Positions 1 to 8,095 are shown, numbered from the stretch's first letter. The stretch is DNA of 64,000 nucleotides from Pseudomonas sp. UYIF39 (GCF_029963765.1 NZ_JALBYU010000025.1:1-64000); one strand, 5' to 3'. A program made the numbers and translations. The notes: a model not told the origin generated them from the letters alone.

Positions 1-81
1 CATGGCTTGCTCGTCGCCGGAACGCGGGCCGATGTGGCGGGCGATGAATTCGTTGGCGGTGGTCAGATTGACTTGAGTCAT
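1..81 (-). CDS. gcvP: Glycine dehydrogenase (P-protein), N-terminal fragment
   Basis: Only the first 27 codons lie in the window; the gene continues past base 1. The translation starts MTQVNLTTANEFIARHIGPR, the typical N-terminus of GcvP, the PLP-dependent glycine decarboxylase of the cytosolic glycine cleavage complex. The ATG follows a GAGGAG ribosome binding site that overlaps the end of gcvH, 12 bases away, so the two are cotranscribed. From the neighbouring gcsR gene this should be the inducible second copy (gcvP2). The call rests on a short stretch but the context is strong. Confidence 0.85.
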   Translation of the reverse strand, partial: MTQVNLTTANEFIARHIGPRSGDEQAM

Positions 82-93
82 GTTGGGCGCTCC

Positions 94-477
94 TCAGGCT
101 TCGGCGTTGGCTTTGATCAGACGGTCGTAAGCGTCTTGATCCAGCAGTTGGGCGACAGCTGATGCATCGGTTGGCTGGAAGCGGAAGAACCAGCCTTCGC
201 CCAGCGGATCTTCGTTGACCAGTTCAGGGCTGCTGTCCAGCGCCGGGTTCACTTCCAGCACTTCACCGTCCAGCGGCATGTACACGCCGCTGGCGGCTTT
301 TACCGACTCCACGGTGGCGGCTTCAGCGCCTTTGTCGTAGGACTGCAGCTCAGGCAGTTGTACGAAAACCACGTCGCCCAGGGCGTTCTGTGCGAAAGCG
401 GTGATGCCGACGGTGACAGTGCCGTCAGCTTCGGTACGCAGCCATTCGTGATCTTCAGTAAAACGCAATTCGCTCAT
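94..477 (-). CDS. gcvH: Glycine cleavage system H protein
   Basis: A 127-residue H protein, the lipoyl carrier that shuttles the aminomethyl group between the P, T and L proteins. The lipoyl-lysine motif is visible as AATVESVKAASGVYMPLDGEV around residues 53-73, with the Lys of ESVKA as the lipoylation site. Length is normal for the family. It is the first gene of a leftward operon leading into gcvP. The 460-base region upstream holds a sigma54-type promoter and three GcsR-like operators, and the activator gene gcsR lies just beyond. By synteny with the P. aeruginosa gcs operon this is the glycine-inducible paralogue gcvH2. Confidence 0.95.
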   Translation of the reverse strand: MSELRFTEDHEWLRTEADGTVTVGITAFAQNALGDVVFVQLPELQSYDKGAEAATVESVKAASGVYMPLDGEVLEVNPALDSSPELVNEDPLGEGWFFRFQPTDASAVAQLLDQDAYDRLIKANAEA

Positions 478-557
478 GGAAACTCCTAAGGGGGCCAGAC
501 TCGTCTGGTGGACGCGATTGAATACTCGGCAATGCCGTACTTTATGGATGGTTACTA

Positions 558-573
558 AGCAAAATCGCGGCCA
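558..573 (-). promoter_or_regulatory. Sigma54 (-24/-12) promoter of the gcvH operon
   Basis: Read on the minus strand the bases are TGGCCGCGATTTTGCT. They match the sigma54 consensus TGGCACGN4TTGCW at the invariant GG and GC, which have the required ten-base spacing, and at TTGCT. The element lies about 80 bases upstream of gcvH. A sigma54 activator (GcsR) is encoded next door and its likely binding sites lie further upstream, as expected for an enhancer-dependent promoter. Confidence 0.75.
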
Positions 574-637
574 ATGTTTTTTTATTGTTATAAATCAATA
601 GCTTATGTGTTTGTTCGGGGTGCAACGATTTATTGTC

Positions 638-655
638 TGTAGCGAAATCGCTACA
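638..655. promoter_or_regulatory. GcsR-type operator 1
   Basis: TGTAGCG-AAAT-CGCTACA is a perfect 7-4-7 palindrome, extended to ten-base arms over 635-658. It has the form of the 18-bp TGTAACG-N4-CGTTCCG sites reported for the TyrR-like activator GcsR upstream of gcvH2 in P. aeruginosa. It is the site nearest the promoter, about 65 bases upstream of the -24 element. Assignment to GcsR is inferred from form and position. Confidence 0.65.
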
Positions 656-718
656 GACCAAGGCGGAGAAAAAAGCCTAAGTGGATCAAAGCCTTGCACA
701 GCGGTGATTAGGAGAGGG

Positions 719-736
719 TGTAGCGATATCGTTCCG
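719..736. promoter_or_regulatory. GcsR-type operator 2
   Basis: TGTAGCG-ATAT-CGTTCCG. The right half is identical to the reported GcsR half-site CGTTCCG and the left half differs from TGTAACG by one base. It is separated from operator 3 by one base, so the two are in tandem. Confidence 0.7.
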
Positions 737-737
737 C

Positions 738-755
738 TGTAGCGCTTTCAGTACA
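738..755. promoter_or_regulatory. GcsR-type operator 3
   Basis: TGTAGCG-CTTT-CAGTACA, the third 18-bp element with the same TGTAGCG left half. It is the most degenerate on its right side. It lies 19 bases (start to start) from operator 2, about two helical turns, so dimers bound to both would sit on the same face of the DNA. Confidence 0.6.
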
Positions 756-801
756 GATGGAGGTCGCTTTTAAACACGGTTTAACGTTCAACATAGAACC
801 C

Positions 802-892
802 TGTGGGAGCCGAGCTTGCTCGCGATGGCGGTATGTCAGTCACCATTGATTTCGACTGATACACCGCCATCGCGAGCAAGCTCGGCTCCCAC
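802..892. repeat. REPIN (paired REP element)
   Basis: TGTGGGAGCCGAGCTTGCTC at 802 is mirrored by an inverted copy ending at 892, with about 36 bases between. Both arms carry the extra C (GCCGAG/CTCGGC) relative to other copies in this window, so the arms have stayed complementary. It lies between the gcvH control region and the 3' end of gcsR and may act as a transcription or mRNA-decay barrier for gcsR. Confidence 0.85.
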
Positions 893-936
893 TGGGGGTC
901 TATGGTGTTAGGTGGATTGTATTTTAGCCGCAAGAC

Positions 937-2445
937 TTACGGCTTATTGGGAATGCCGTACTTGCGCAACCGATGGGCGATCGCCGTGTGGGAGGTTTGC
1001 AAACGGCTGGCCAGTTGGCGGGTCGAGGGGTAGCTGACGTAGAGCTTTTCCAGCAGGTTTTTTTCGAACGCTTCCATCGCCTGTTCGAGGCTATCGACGT
1101 CGCTGTCGCTCTGACGCGCCACGGAGGTGCCAGCGATATCGAGATCGCCAATATCGACCAGGCTGCTTTCGCAAATGGCGGCAGCGCGGAAGATCACGTT
1201 CTGCAATTGCCGCACGTTGCCCGGCCAGCGATTGCCCAGCAGTGCCGGATAGGTGCCGGGTGCCAGGCGACAGACCGGGCGCTGGATCTGCGCGCAAGCC
1301 TGCTGCATGAAGTAGCGGGCCAGCAGCAGGATGTCCTGGCCGCGTTCACGCAGGGGCGGGACTTCGACGTTCAGGACGTTGAGGCGATAGAACAGGTCTT
1401 CACGGAACGAACCCTCGCTGACCATTTTTTCCAGGTCGCGGTGCGTGGCGCTGAGGATCCGCACATTGACCTTCACCTCACGATCCCCGCCCACCCGGCG
1501 GAAGCTGCCGTCGTTCAAGAAGCGCAGCAACTTGGCCTGCAAGTACGGCGACATCTCGCCGATCTCATCGAGAAACACCGTGCCCTGGTTGGCCAGTTCC
1601 ATCAGCCCTGGTTTGCCGCCTCGTTGCGCGCCGGTGAAGGCGCCTGGGGCGTAGCCGAACAGTTCGCTTTCGGCGAGGTTCTCCGGCAATGCCGCGCAGT
1701 TCAGCGCCAAAAATGGCGAACTGTACCGAGCGCTAATGGCGTGGCAGGCACGCGCCACCAGTTCTTTGCCGGTGCCGGTTTCGCCCTGGATCAGCAACGG
1801 TGCATCGAGGGCCGCAACGCGCTGGGCGCGGGCCTTGAGGGTTCGAATCGCCGAGGACTCACCGAGCAGCGCATCGAAACCTTCGGCATGGTCGTGGTGC
1901 AGCGCCGACAGGCGTTCGCCGATGCGGTTGGGTTGATACAGGGTCAGCAGGGCGCCAGCGTCGGTAATCGGTGTGGCGTCCAGCAACAATGTCTGGCCGT
2001 TGACGGTGACTTCCCGCAGCGGCAGGCGGAAGCCGTTTTCCAGCAGGGCTTCGAGCAGCGCCGGGTCGGCGAACAGGTCGGCGACGCTTTCGCCGTCAGG
2101 CTCGCAACCGTACAGGGCAATCAGTGCCGGGTTGGCCAGCAGCACCTTGCCGGCACTGTCCAGCGCCAGGACCGGGTCGGTCATGGCCGCGAGCAACGCA
2201 TCAAGCTGCAGGTGCCGACGCTGACCGGGAAGAATGTCGACCACCTTCACCGCTTGCACGCCGCGCACGCTAAACAACGCATCGCGCAGTTCTTCGAGGA
2301 CTTCCGGGCTCAGCGTCGGGGCATCGATGTAGACGTTGGGCGGGACCATTTCCACCGCATCCAGATTGAGATTGCGCCCACCGAGCAGGGCCAGGACTTC
2401 CTGGGTAATGCCGACGCGGTCGATGAAGCTGACGTGGATACGCAT
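937..2445 (-). CDS. gcsR: TyrR-like sigma54 enhancer-binding activator of the glycine cleavage operon
   Basis: A 502-residue TyrR/PhhR-family regulator. An ACT domain occupies roughly residues 1-75 (probable glycine sensor), followed by a PAS-like domain at about 80-180. The AAA+ ATPase has Walker A GETGTGKE (221-228), the sigma54-contact loop GAFTGA (268-273) and Walker B FLDEIGEM (about 291). A TyrR-type helix-turn-helix sits at the C-terminus (ASRLQTSHTAIAHRLRKYGI). An intact GAFTGA means it can remodel sigma54 polymerase, unlike E. coli TyrR. Its position upstream of gcvH, with operators and a -24/-12 promoter between, identifies it as GcsR rather than PhhR. The ATG at 2445 begins directly with the ACT domain. 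Confidence 0.85.
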   Translation of the reverse strand: MRIHVSFIDRVGITQEVLALLGGRNLNLDAVEMVPPNVYIDAPTLSPEVLEELRDALFSVRGVQAVKVVDILPGQRRHLQLDALLAAMTDPVLALDSAGKVLLANPALIALYGCEPDGESVADLFADPALLEALLENGFRLPLREVTVNGQTLLLDATPITDAGALLTLYQPNRIGERLSALHHDHAEGFDALLGESSAIRTLKARAQRVAALDAPLLIQGETGTGKELVARACHAISARYSSPFLALNCAALPENLAESELFGYAPGAFTGAQRGGKPGLMELANQGTVFLDEIGEMSPYLQAKLLRFLNDGSFRRVGGDREVKVNVRILSATHRDLEKMVSEGSFREDLFYRLNVLNVEVPPLRERGQDILLLARYFMQQACAQIQRPVCRLAPGTYPALLGNRWPGNVRQLQNVIFRAAAICESSLVDIGDLDIAGTSVARQSDSDVDSLEQAMEAFEKNLLEKLYVSYPSTRQLASRLQTSHTAIAHRLRKYGIPNKP

Positions 2446-2526
2446 GGGGCGTTTTTGGGATTCTGGAGTGCGGAGGGTGGCAAGTATGCCTTGGACGAGG
2501 GGGGTAGGTGAAATGCCAGGTTGACG

Positions 2527-2886
2527 TTATTCCAGATGCTCGGGTTTGACCGGGTCGCCGGATTTGACGTGGAGTTGCGCCCGCACGTCTTCAAACATGG
2601 CGTCGTACTCCTTGTGTATCGAGCCGATACTGGCCTCTTTGGGCATCCCGTACTTGTGCGCGATGCGCGTGGCATGCCGGGCGAAGTCGAACGCCTGATC
2701 TTTGGCCAGGAAGAATTCTTCCTTCAACTCCTTGTCCTCAACCGTGCCATGCATCTTGAAGAGCATACCTTCGCCTTCCTTGGGGTCCTGGACGACTTCA
2801 TAGTCGATGCTCAGGCTATAACTGTAATCGCCCTTGTTCAGCGCGTGGCGCTCAATGTGCAGGTGACCGGGCTCGAACATCGCCAT
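2527..2886 (-). CDS. Small conserved protein, probably DUF5064 family
   Basis: A 119-residue soluble protein starting MAMFEPGHLHIERHALN, preceded by GGAGAGACGCCG as ribosome binding site. It has alternating beta-type segments, a highly charged helix (EDKELKEEFFLAKDQAFDF) and no signal peptide or membrane segment. It resembles a Pseudomonas-restricted family that I believe is DUF5064; no function is known. It lies upstream of gcsR on the same strand with about 80 bases between, so a shared transcript is possible but not shown. Confidence 0.7.
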   Translation of the reverse strand: MAMFEPGHLHIERHALNKGDYSYSLSIDYEVVQDPKEGEGMLFKMHGTVEDKELKEEFFLAKDQAFDFARHATRIAHKYGMPKEASIGSIHKEYDAMFEDVRAQLHVKSGDPVKPEHLE

Positions 2887-3209
2887 CGGCGTCTCTCCTT
2901 CAAAAAGGTATTGAATCAGGGCAGACCTCAGGTATGCCCTCGGAGTTTCTTTTATTGATAGCTCATCCGGGTGTCGCCGTGTCCGAGAGTGGACCGATCA
3001 CCGCGACTTTTCCAGTCTGTCGGGCGAACTTGGCTCATCCTGATCAACGCGGTTTCATTGGCAATTGGAGACGTTATGAAGGTGCTGCTGGAGTACTCAT
3101 CGCCTTACTCGCGCATCTGATTTAAAGCTTTTGATCGCAGTCGTCCGGGAAACTCCGTCACGTGGGGGGGCTTGGTCCGGGCGGCGTTCCGACGATAGCT
3201 ATCCGGCAA
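2887..3209. other. Intergenic region with no clear gene
   Basis: About 320 bases between the DUF5064-like gene and the CoA-transferase stop codon. Longer open frames here have no ribosome binding site and no recognisable protein character. The only plausible small frame is 3076-3120 on the plus strand (MKVLLEYSSPYSRI, 14 codons) preceded by GGAGAC; it could equally be chance. No terminator hairpin with a T-run is evident. Confidence 0.4.
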
Positions 3210-4541
3210 TTACCACCACTGCGCGCGATGTGAACCTAATTCTCCAGCAGCAAGTGCCCACTGCAACGGTGTCCCCGTTATTTTCAGCGGCACCTGCAAC
3301 CGATGCGCCGGCCCCCAAGGCGTCTGCTCAACCAGCAGCCCTTGATCGTTGTCATCCTCCGCCCGCAACGGTTCATCTGTTCCTGCGCCATTTTCAATCA
3401 GCAACTTCGCCGTCCGCGCCAACGATAAGCGCGCCGATCCACCTCGCCCCAACAATCGAATCGCACTGGCCGCCATCAAATACCCGGTGGCGTGATCGAG
3501 CGCTTGCAAGGGTAATGGCGTCGGTTTGTCCGCGCGTTTCCACTGCATGCCGGCGTCGGCGATCCCGCTGCTCATTTGTACCAGGCTGTCGAAGCCGCGG
3601 CGGTTCTGCCACGGGCCGCTCCAACCGTAGGCATTGAGGCTGACGTCGATCAGGCCGGGTGCCAGTTTCTGGCGTTCGGCGACGCCGTAACCCAGGCGTT
3701 CCAATGCGTCGGCGCGGTAGCCGTGGAGCAGAATGTCGGCGTCCTTGAGCAGGCTTTCGAACACCGCGCGATCAGTCTTGTCGTGCAGGTCCAGGCGCGC
3801 GCAGCGTTTGCCCAGGGTGACTTCCGGCACCACGCCGGGTTCGTTCCAGGTCGGTGGGTCGATCCGCAAAACGTCGGCGCCGAGGCCTGCCAGAAAGCGG
3901 CTGGCGATCGGTCCGGCGAGCACTCGAGTCAAATCCAGCACCCTGATTCCGGCCAGCGGTTGCGCCACCGAGCCTTGCCACGGTTTCGCGTTCTGGCGAC
4001 TGTTGTCAGCAAACTGAATCAGCGGCTCGGCGTTCACGGCCTGACCTTGGGGATGCGCCTGCCATTGCGCCCAGCTACGCATCTCGGCGGCGCAGCCACC
4101 GGCGTCGACCACGGCCTGCTCCAGATCACGTTTGGCCCATTGAGCCACCTTGCTCGCCATCGCTGTACGGTCGGCACAGGCGCCGAGCACTTTTTCGGCA
4201 GCGGCGCGGTGATGGGGGGCGTTGGTGTGCAGGCGAATCCAGCCATCCTTTGTGGCGTAGTCACCGGCGACCGGATCCCACGGCGGCGGTACGCTCCAGC
4301 CTAACGGGCGGATCGACGTGGCGAACCAAAAAGAGGCCAGACGGCGGTCGACCTCAAGGCTGGGTAAGCGACCGGTTTGTTGCTGAAGCCATTCGCTGAC
4401 AGCCTGGCCGGCAGCGGCAATGCTGGCGCAAGCCAGGTCGGTGACGGCAAACGCCGAGGGCAAGGCGCCGCTCGAGGTGAACTTGACCTGGGTGTGAGGC
4501 AAGCTGAGTGCGGCTTGAATGGACGTGAGTAAATCAGTCAT
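3210..4541 (-). CDS. Family III CoA-transferase (CaiB/BaiF type)
   Basis: A 443-residue protein. The start is placed at MTDLLTSIQ because GGAGG lies seven bases upstream; an in-frame extension to 4577 lacks one. The family hallmark LDLTRVLAGPIASRFLAGLG, with GADVLRIDPP just after, appears only at about residue 200. The first 190 residues carry a second region resembling this family (DPVAGDYATKDGWIRLHTN), so the order looks rearranged or duplicated relative to the usual 400-residue enzyme. Such enzymes move CoA between carboxylic acids; the substrate cannot be told from the sequence. The gene stands alone, downstream of the chemoreceptor on the same strand. Confidence 0.8.
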   Translation of the reverse strand: MTDLLTSIQAALSLPHTQVKFTSSGALPSAFAVTDLACASIAAAGQAVSEWLQQQTGRLPSLEVDRRLASFWFATSIRPLGWSVPPPWDPVAGDYATKDGWIRLHTNAPHHRAAAEKVLGACADRTAMASKVAQWAKRDLEQAVVDAGGCAAEMRSWAQWQAHPQGQAVNAEPLIQFADNSRQNAKPWQGSVAQPLAGIRVLDLTRVLAGPIASRFLAGLGADVLRIDPPTWNEPGVVPEVTLGKRCARLDLHDKTDRAVFESLLKDADILLHGYRADALERLGYGVAERQKLAPGLIDVSLNAYGWSGPWQNRRGFDSLVQMSSGIADAGMQWKRADKPTPLPLQALDHATGYLMAASAIRLLGRGGSARLSLARTAKLLIENGAGTDEPLRAEDDNDQGLLVEQTPWGPAHRLQVPLKITGTPLQWALAAGELGSHRAQWW

Positions 4542-4581
4542 CGAAGGCCCTCCGGGAGAAAGGGCAGCATAGATCAAAAGA

Positions 4582-4619
4582 TCAAAAGATCGCAGCCTTC
4601 GAAGGCTGCGATCTTTTGA
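4582..4619. terminator. Perfect 38-bp palindrome, terminator of the chemoreceptor gene
   Basis: TCAAAAGATCGCAGCCTTC followed directly by its exact complement, giving a 19-bp stem flanked by A-rich and T-rich ends (AAAAGATC/GATCTTTT). It begins four bases after the chemoreceptor stop codon and precedes the CoA-transferase start. The outer 13 bases (TCAAAAGATCGCA...) are shared with the long hairpins at 27840-27931 and 38191-38285. Confidence 0.75.
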
Positions 4620-4622
4620 GGG

Positions 4623-6761
4623 TTACACCCGAAACTGATCCATCAACTTCATTTGATGGGTGGTCAGCGAGTTGAGGTGGCTGCTGATCTGCGCCGATTC
4701 GGTGGCCTGGCCGGTCAGGGTTTCGGTGACGGTGCGGATCGCCGAGACGTTGCGGTTGACCTCTTCGGCCACGGCGCTTTGCTGTTCGGCGGCGCTGGCG
4801 ATTTGCAGGTTCATGTCGCTGATGACCGTCACCGCGTCGCTGATTTTGCTCAGAGCCTGCACTGCTTGCTGGATCTGCCCGGCGTTGCTGTGAGCCTGGG
4901 TCTGGCTCGAATGCATGGTGGCGACCACGCCGCGAGTACCGGACTGGATGCGCTCGATGACAATGCGGATTTCTTCCACCGAATCCTGCGTACGTTTGGC
5001 CAGGTTGCGAACCTCGTCGGCGACCACCGCGAAGCCGCGACCGCTTTCCCCAGCGCGTGCAGCTTCGATGGCGGCGTTGAGCGCCAGCAGGTTGGTTTGT
5101 TCGGCGATGCTGCGAATCACTTCCAGCACGGAGCCGATCTGCTCGCTGTTGACCGCCAGTGCTTCGACTTCGGTCACCGCCTTGCTGACTTCGTCGGCCA
5201 GTTGATTGATGTCGCGGGTGCTGCGCTCGATGATCTGCATGCCGTCGCGGGCCGACAGATCGGCTCCCTTGGCCGCGTTAGCCGCGTTTGAGGCACTGTT
5301 GGCGACGTCGTGGGCGGTGGCGCTCATTTCGTTGGACGCGGTGGCGACCTGGTCGATTTCGCGGAACTGCACCTGCATGCCTTCGCTGGTCTGGCGGGCG
5401 ATTTCCGAAGACTGGTCGGCGGTACCGCGCGCATCGGTGATGCTCTGCTTGATCTGGGCGATGGTCGGTTGCAGCTTGTCGAGGAAGCGGTTGAACCAGC
5501 TCACCAATTCGCCCAGTTCGTCTTTCTTGCTGTAGTGCAAGCGCTGCGTCAGGTCGCCGTCGCCGCTGGCAATCGCCTTGAGCATCTCGGCCACGCTGTT
5601 GATCGGTCGGGTCACGCCGGACGCCGTGAGCCAGATCAGCAACAGTCCGACCAGGCCGGCAATCACCGCGACCAAAACGGCTTTGATCGTGCCGCTTTGC
5701 TGGGCGTCATTGAGTACGGCTTGCAGTTTTACCGAGTCGGCCAGCAGCACTTGTTTCGGCAGGTCGATCACCACGCCCCAGGCTTTGGACTCGGCAATCG
5801 GACTGACCGGGTACACCGCACGGATCAGGTCGCCCTGTTCGAGAATCTTCGGCGTACCCCCGCTGAGTAGTTGCAGGACCTCCTTGCCGCCCGCGCCCAG
5901 GGTGTCGCCGATGCTCTTGCCGACCTTGCTCGCGTCCACGCTGTAACCGGCGAGCACGCCACTGCCGGAGACGATCAGCATGTGCCCGGCGCTGTTGAAC
6001 AGATCGCGTTGGGAGTCGACCGCCGCTGCTTGCAGCGCGTCGAGGGCAATGTCCACACCCACCACGCCGATGGATTTGCCATCCACCAGCAGCGGTACGG
6101 AAATGGTGGTCATCAGCATTTCCTTGCCGGCAACGGTGTCGGCATACGGGTCGAGCAGGCAAGTACGTTTGCTATCGCGAGGGCAGGTGTACCAGCTGTT
6201 ATAGGGCGTGCCGCTGAGGCTCAAGGTGGTTTTGGTCATGTCGTCTTCGACCATGATCGTGTTGATCCCGACACCGCCGGCACGGCTCCAGTAGCTGGCG
6301 AAACGACCGACCTCGTTGGACTGGCGAGCCGCATCGTTGGCGAATTCGCTGTCCTTGCCGTCGAGGCCATTGGGCTCGAATGCCAGCCAGATGCCGAGCA
6401 CTTTGCTGTTGCGCTCGAAGGCGGTTTTCAGGCTCTGGTTCAACTCTTCACGCAGGGCGCCGGCGTCAAGGGAGCGCTTGCTCGCCATGGTGCGCATGTC
6501 CTTGATCTGATCGGCCAGGGCGGTCACCACCAGCAGGCTTTCGCCGAAGGTCTTCTGCACCTGCACCGCTTGCTCGGCGGCCTTGGCCTGGAGCAGGTTC
6601 TGCACGCTGGCGGTGAGCATCTTGCTGCTGGAGGCACTGACCAGTTCATCGTTCTGATCGGTCTGGTAGATGTTCATGCCAACAATCAACGCAACCACGC
6701 CAAGCAGGCACAGACCGGACAGCAGGACGATTTTCAGGCGGATAGAGAGAGAGTCGAACAT
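4623..6761 (-). CDS. Methyl-accepting chemotaxis protein with periplasmic Cache domain
   Basis: A 712-residue chemoreceptor. TM1 is at about residues 11-31, the periplasmic double-Cache sensor at about 35-365, TM2 at about 369-389, HAMP at about 390-442, and the cytoplasmic signalling domain follows. The conserved hairpin tip EQTNLLALNAAIEAARAG is followed by GRGFAVVADEVRNLAKRTQ. The family binds small solutes such as amino acids, amines or organic acids and controls the CheA kinase; the ligand here is unknown. The Cache domain holds an unusual loop with two cysteines eight residues apart (WYTCPRDSKRTCLLDPY), which could form a disulfide. No che genes are nearby, so it is a stand-alone receptor gene. 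Confidence 0.93.
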   Translation of the reverse strand: MFDSLSIRLKIVLLSGLCLLGVVALIVGMNIYQTDQNDELVSASSSKMLTASVQNLLQAKAAEQAVQVQKTFGESLLVVTALADQIKDMRTMASKRSLDAGALREELNQSLKTAFERNSKVLGIWLAFEPNGLDGKDSEFANDAARQSNEVGRFASYWSRAGGVGINTIMVEDDMTKTTLSLSGTPYNSWYTCPRDSKRTCLLDPYADTVAGKEMLMTTISVPLLVDGKSIGVVGVDIALDALQAAAVDSQRDLFNSAGHMLIVSGSGVLAGYSVDASKVGKSIGDTLGAGGKEVLQLLSGGTPKILEQGDLIRAVYPVSPIAESKAWGVVIDLPKQVLLADSVKLQAVLNDAQQSGTIKAVLVAVIAGLVGLLLIWLTASGVTRPINSVAEMLKAIASGDGDLTQRLHYSKKDELGELVSWFNRFLDKLQPTIAQIKQSITDARGTADQSSEIARQTSEGMQVQFREIDQVATASNEMSATAHDVANSASNAANAAKGADLSARDGMQIIERSTRDINQLADEVSKAVTEVEALAVNSEQIGSVLEVIRSIAEQTNLLALNAAIEAARAGESGRGFAVVADEVRNLAKRTQDSVEEIRIVIERIQSGTRGVVATMHSSQTQAHSNAGQIQQAVQALSKISDAVTVISDMNLQIASAAEQQSAVAEEVNRNVSAIRTVTETLTGQATESAQISSHLNSLTTHQMKLMDQFRV

Positions 6762-6939
6762 AAGGCGAGCTCGCGAATGGATGAGGTGTTGGCTGTGAGT
6801 CGGGATCGACCCGGTTCGCCAAGTCCATTCAGCGCCATTTAATGCACATCGGCGTGGGCGCAGGTTGCATGAACGCGAAGCCGACGAACGGTAGCAGGTG
6901 AACGTTTGCGCAGGAAAATGCCCTGAAAAGGGCAGAAAT

Positions 6940-7329
6940 TCAGGAAATTGTCGGCAACGATTCCGGCCGCGACCAGATCCACAGATTGCCCAGGCTCATG
7001 CCGGCAATCGCCAGAAAGATCGGCCAGCCATGATCGAGCATCACCAGCATCAACCCGGCGCACAGCAGCATGCTGACGGTGGCGCTGACCTTGGCTTTGC
7101 GGGCGATGATTTTGCCGTTGCGCCAGTTACGCAGGATGGAACCGAACAGCCGATGGTTTTCCAGCCAGGCACTCAAGAGCGGCGAACTTTTGGTTGCGGC
7201 CCAGGCGGCCAATAGGACGAACTCGGTGGTGGGCAGGCCGGGTACGACAATGGCGATCATGCCGATGCCCAGGCTGATGTAGGCGAGCAGGCCGAAGAGG
7301 ATTCGTGCGAGTTTGGAAGAGGCGGGCAT
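6940..7329 (-). CDS. YbaN-like inner membrane protein (DUF454)
   Basis: A 129-residue protein starting MPASSKLARILFGLLAY; a longer frame upstream has no family similarity. The DUF454 signature is visible: LGIGMIAIVVPGLPTTEFVLLAAWAATKSSP followed by HRLFGSILRNWR. Two or three membrane segments are predicted (about residues 8-30, 84-100 and 103-118). E. coli YbaN belongs to the family and its function is not established. It lies downstream of the heme oxygenase gene on the same strand, beyond a hairpin. Confidence 0.8.
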   Translation of the reverse strand: MPASSKLARILFGLLAYISLGIGMIAIVVPGLPTTEFVLLAAWAATKSSPLLSAWLENHRLFGSILRNWRNGKIIARKAKVSATVSMLLCAGLMLVMLDHGWPIFLAIAGMSLGNLWIWSRPESLPTIS

Positions 7330-7383
7330 GGACTCAAGGGAGGTCGTCAGAGGCAAGATCGGAATTTGGAAGACCTGCTCAAA

Positions 7384-7417
7384 CCCTGTGTGAGCGAGCT
7401 TGCTCGCTCCCACAGGG
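7384..7417. repeat. Single REP hairpin
   Basis: CCCTGTGTGAGCGAGC-TT-GCTCGCTCCCACAGGG: two 16-base arms with one mismatch and a two-base loop. It lies 12 bases downstream of the heme oxygenase stop codon and may terminate the heme operon. It is a collapsed form of the REP sequence found in pairs elsewhere in the window. Confidence 0.75.
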
Positions 7418-7429
7418 GAATGCATTCCG

Positions 7430-8035
7430 TCAGGCGAGTTCGGGGGTGGTGGCGTAGGCCTGTTCCAGCAGTACGGTGAAGCGGTTGAACGCGTCGATAG
7501 CGCCTTTATCCAACTCGGCTTCTTCTTGTGCGCTGAGTACCAGCCCGTCGAGGGTTTTGACGAAGCTCTTCCAGCCTTCAGCGCGGCCACCGGCCGGTTC
7601 ACCGAGATGGCGGGCACCAAAGGTTTCGCTCAAGCCAAGACCGACAGCACGCTTAATCAGGAACGCCGCACCGAGTTTCGAACCTTCTGACACGAACAGC
7701 CAACCCAGCGCCTCGGCTTTGGTTGGGTTCTTCACGGCGCCTGTGACTGGCTCCGGAACTTCGGTTTCCAGATCAGCGAGGTCAGCCTTGGCTGCTTCAG
7801 CACGGCAGCGAGCTGGCAGGTCCGGGACGATGGCGGTCAATTCGGCATCGTTGTACAGCGACACCAGTTCCGACTGAAACAAATACTGAGCCACCACGAA
7901 ACGCGCGAAGTTGGCCTGGGTTTCGAACGGTGCGTGGGCTTTAACCAAGGCATCAAGCTTGGTGTGAGGCTCGTTTGTGATCTGGTTCAAACGTTGCGAA
8001 CGCAGAGCAGGGCGTTGAGTGTCCTGAGTGGTCAT
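7430..8035 (-). CDS. hemO: Biliverdin-producing heme oxygenase (PigA/HemO type)
   Basis: A 201-residue cytosolic enzyme that opens heme to biliverdin, CO and Fe2+. The start at MTTQDTQRP has AAGGA seven bases upstream. The proximal heme ligand is in TNEPHTKL (His24), and LGWLFVSEGSKLGAAFL and FGARHLGEPAGGR match P. aeruginosa PigA, as I recall its sequence. Asn17 corresponds to PigA Asn19, while Arg129 stands at the position of Lys132; these positions were linked to delta-type cleavage, so the product isomer here is open. It is the last gene of the receptor operon, 115 bases from the receptor stop codon and beyond a terminator-like hairpin, so it may have its own promoter or arise by read-through. 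Confidence 0.93.
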   Translation of the reverse strand: MTTQDTQRPALRSQRLNQITNEPHTKLDALVKAHAPFETQANFARFVVAQYLFQSELVSLYNDAELTAIVPDLPARCRAEAAKADLADLETEVPEPVTGAVKNPTKAEALGWLFVSEGSKLGAAFLIKRAVGLGLSETFGARHLGEPAGGRAEGWKSFVKTLDGLVLSAQEEAELDKGAIDAFNRFTVLLEQAYATTPELA

Positions 8036-8095
8036 GAGAAGTCCTTGATAAAAAGAGGCGCTTGGTAACGAGACGAACAAGAAGGCGCCTGACAG

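Noticed and set aside
478..640. Glycine riboswitch upstream of gcvH
   Set aside because: I see no tandem aptamer pattern; the region is short and contains a sigma54 promoter with activator sites instead.
973..2511. A 512-codon open frame antisense to gcsR
   Set aside because: Same shadow effect; low-complexity composition without a ribosome binding site or domain, over a clearly coding minus-strand gene.
2934..3125. A 63-codon frame in the gap before the CoA-transferase
   Set aside because: No start context and no recognisable protein character; treated as intergenic.
3131..3637. A 168-codon plus-strand frame over the end of the CoA-transferase
   Set aside because: No ribosome binding site, Pro/Ser/Arg-rich translation, overlaps a well-supported gene on the other strand.
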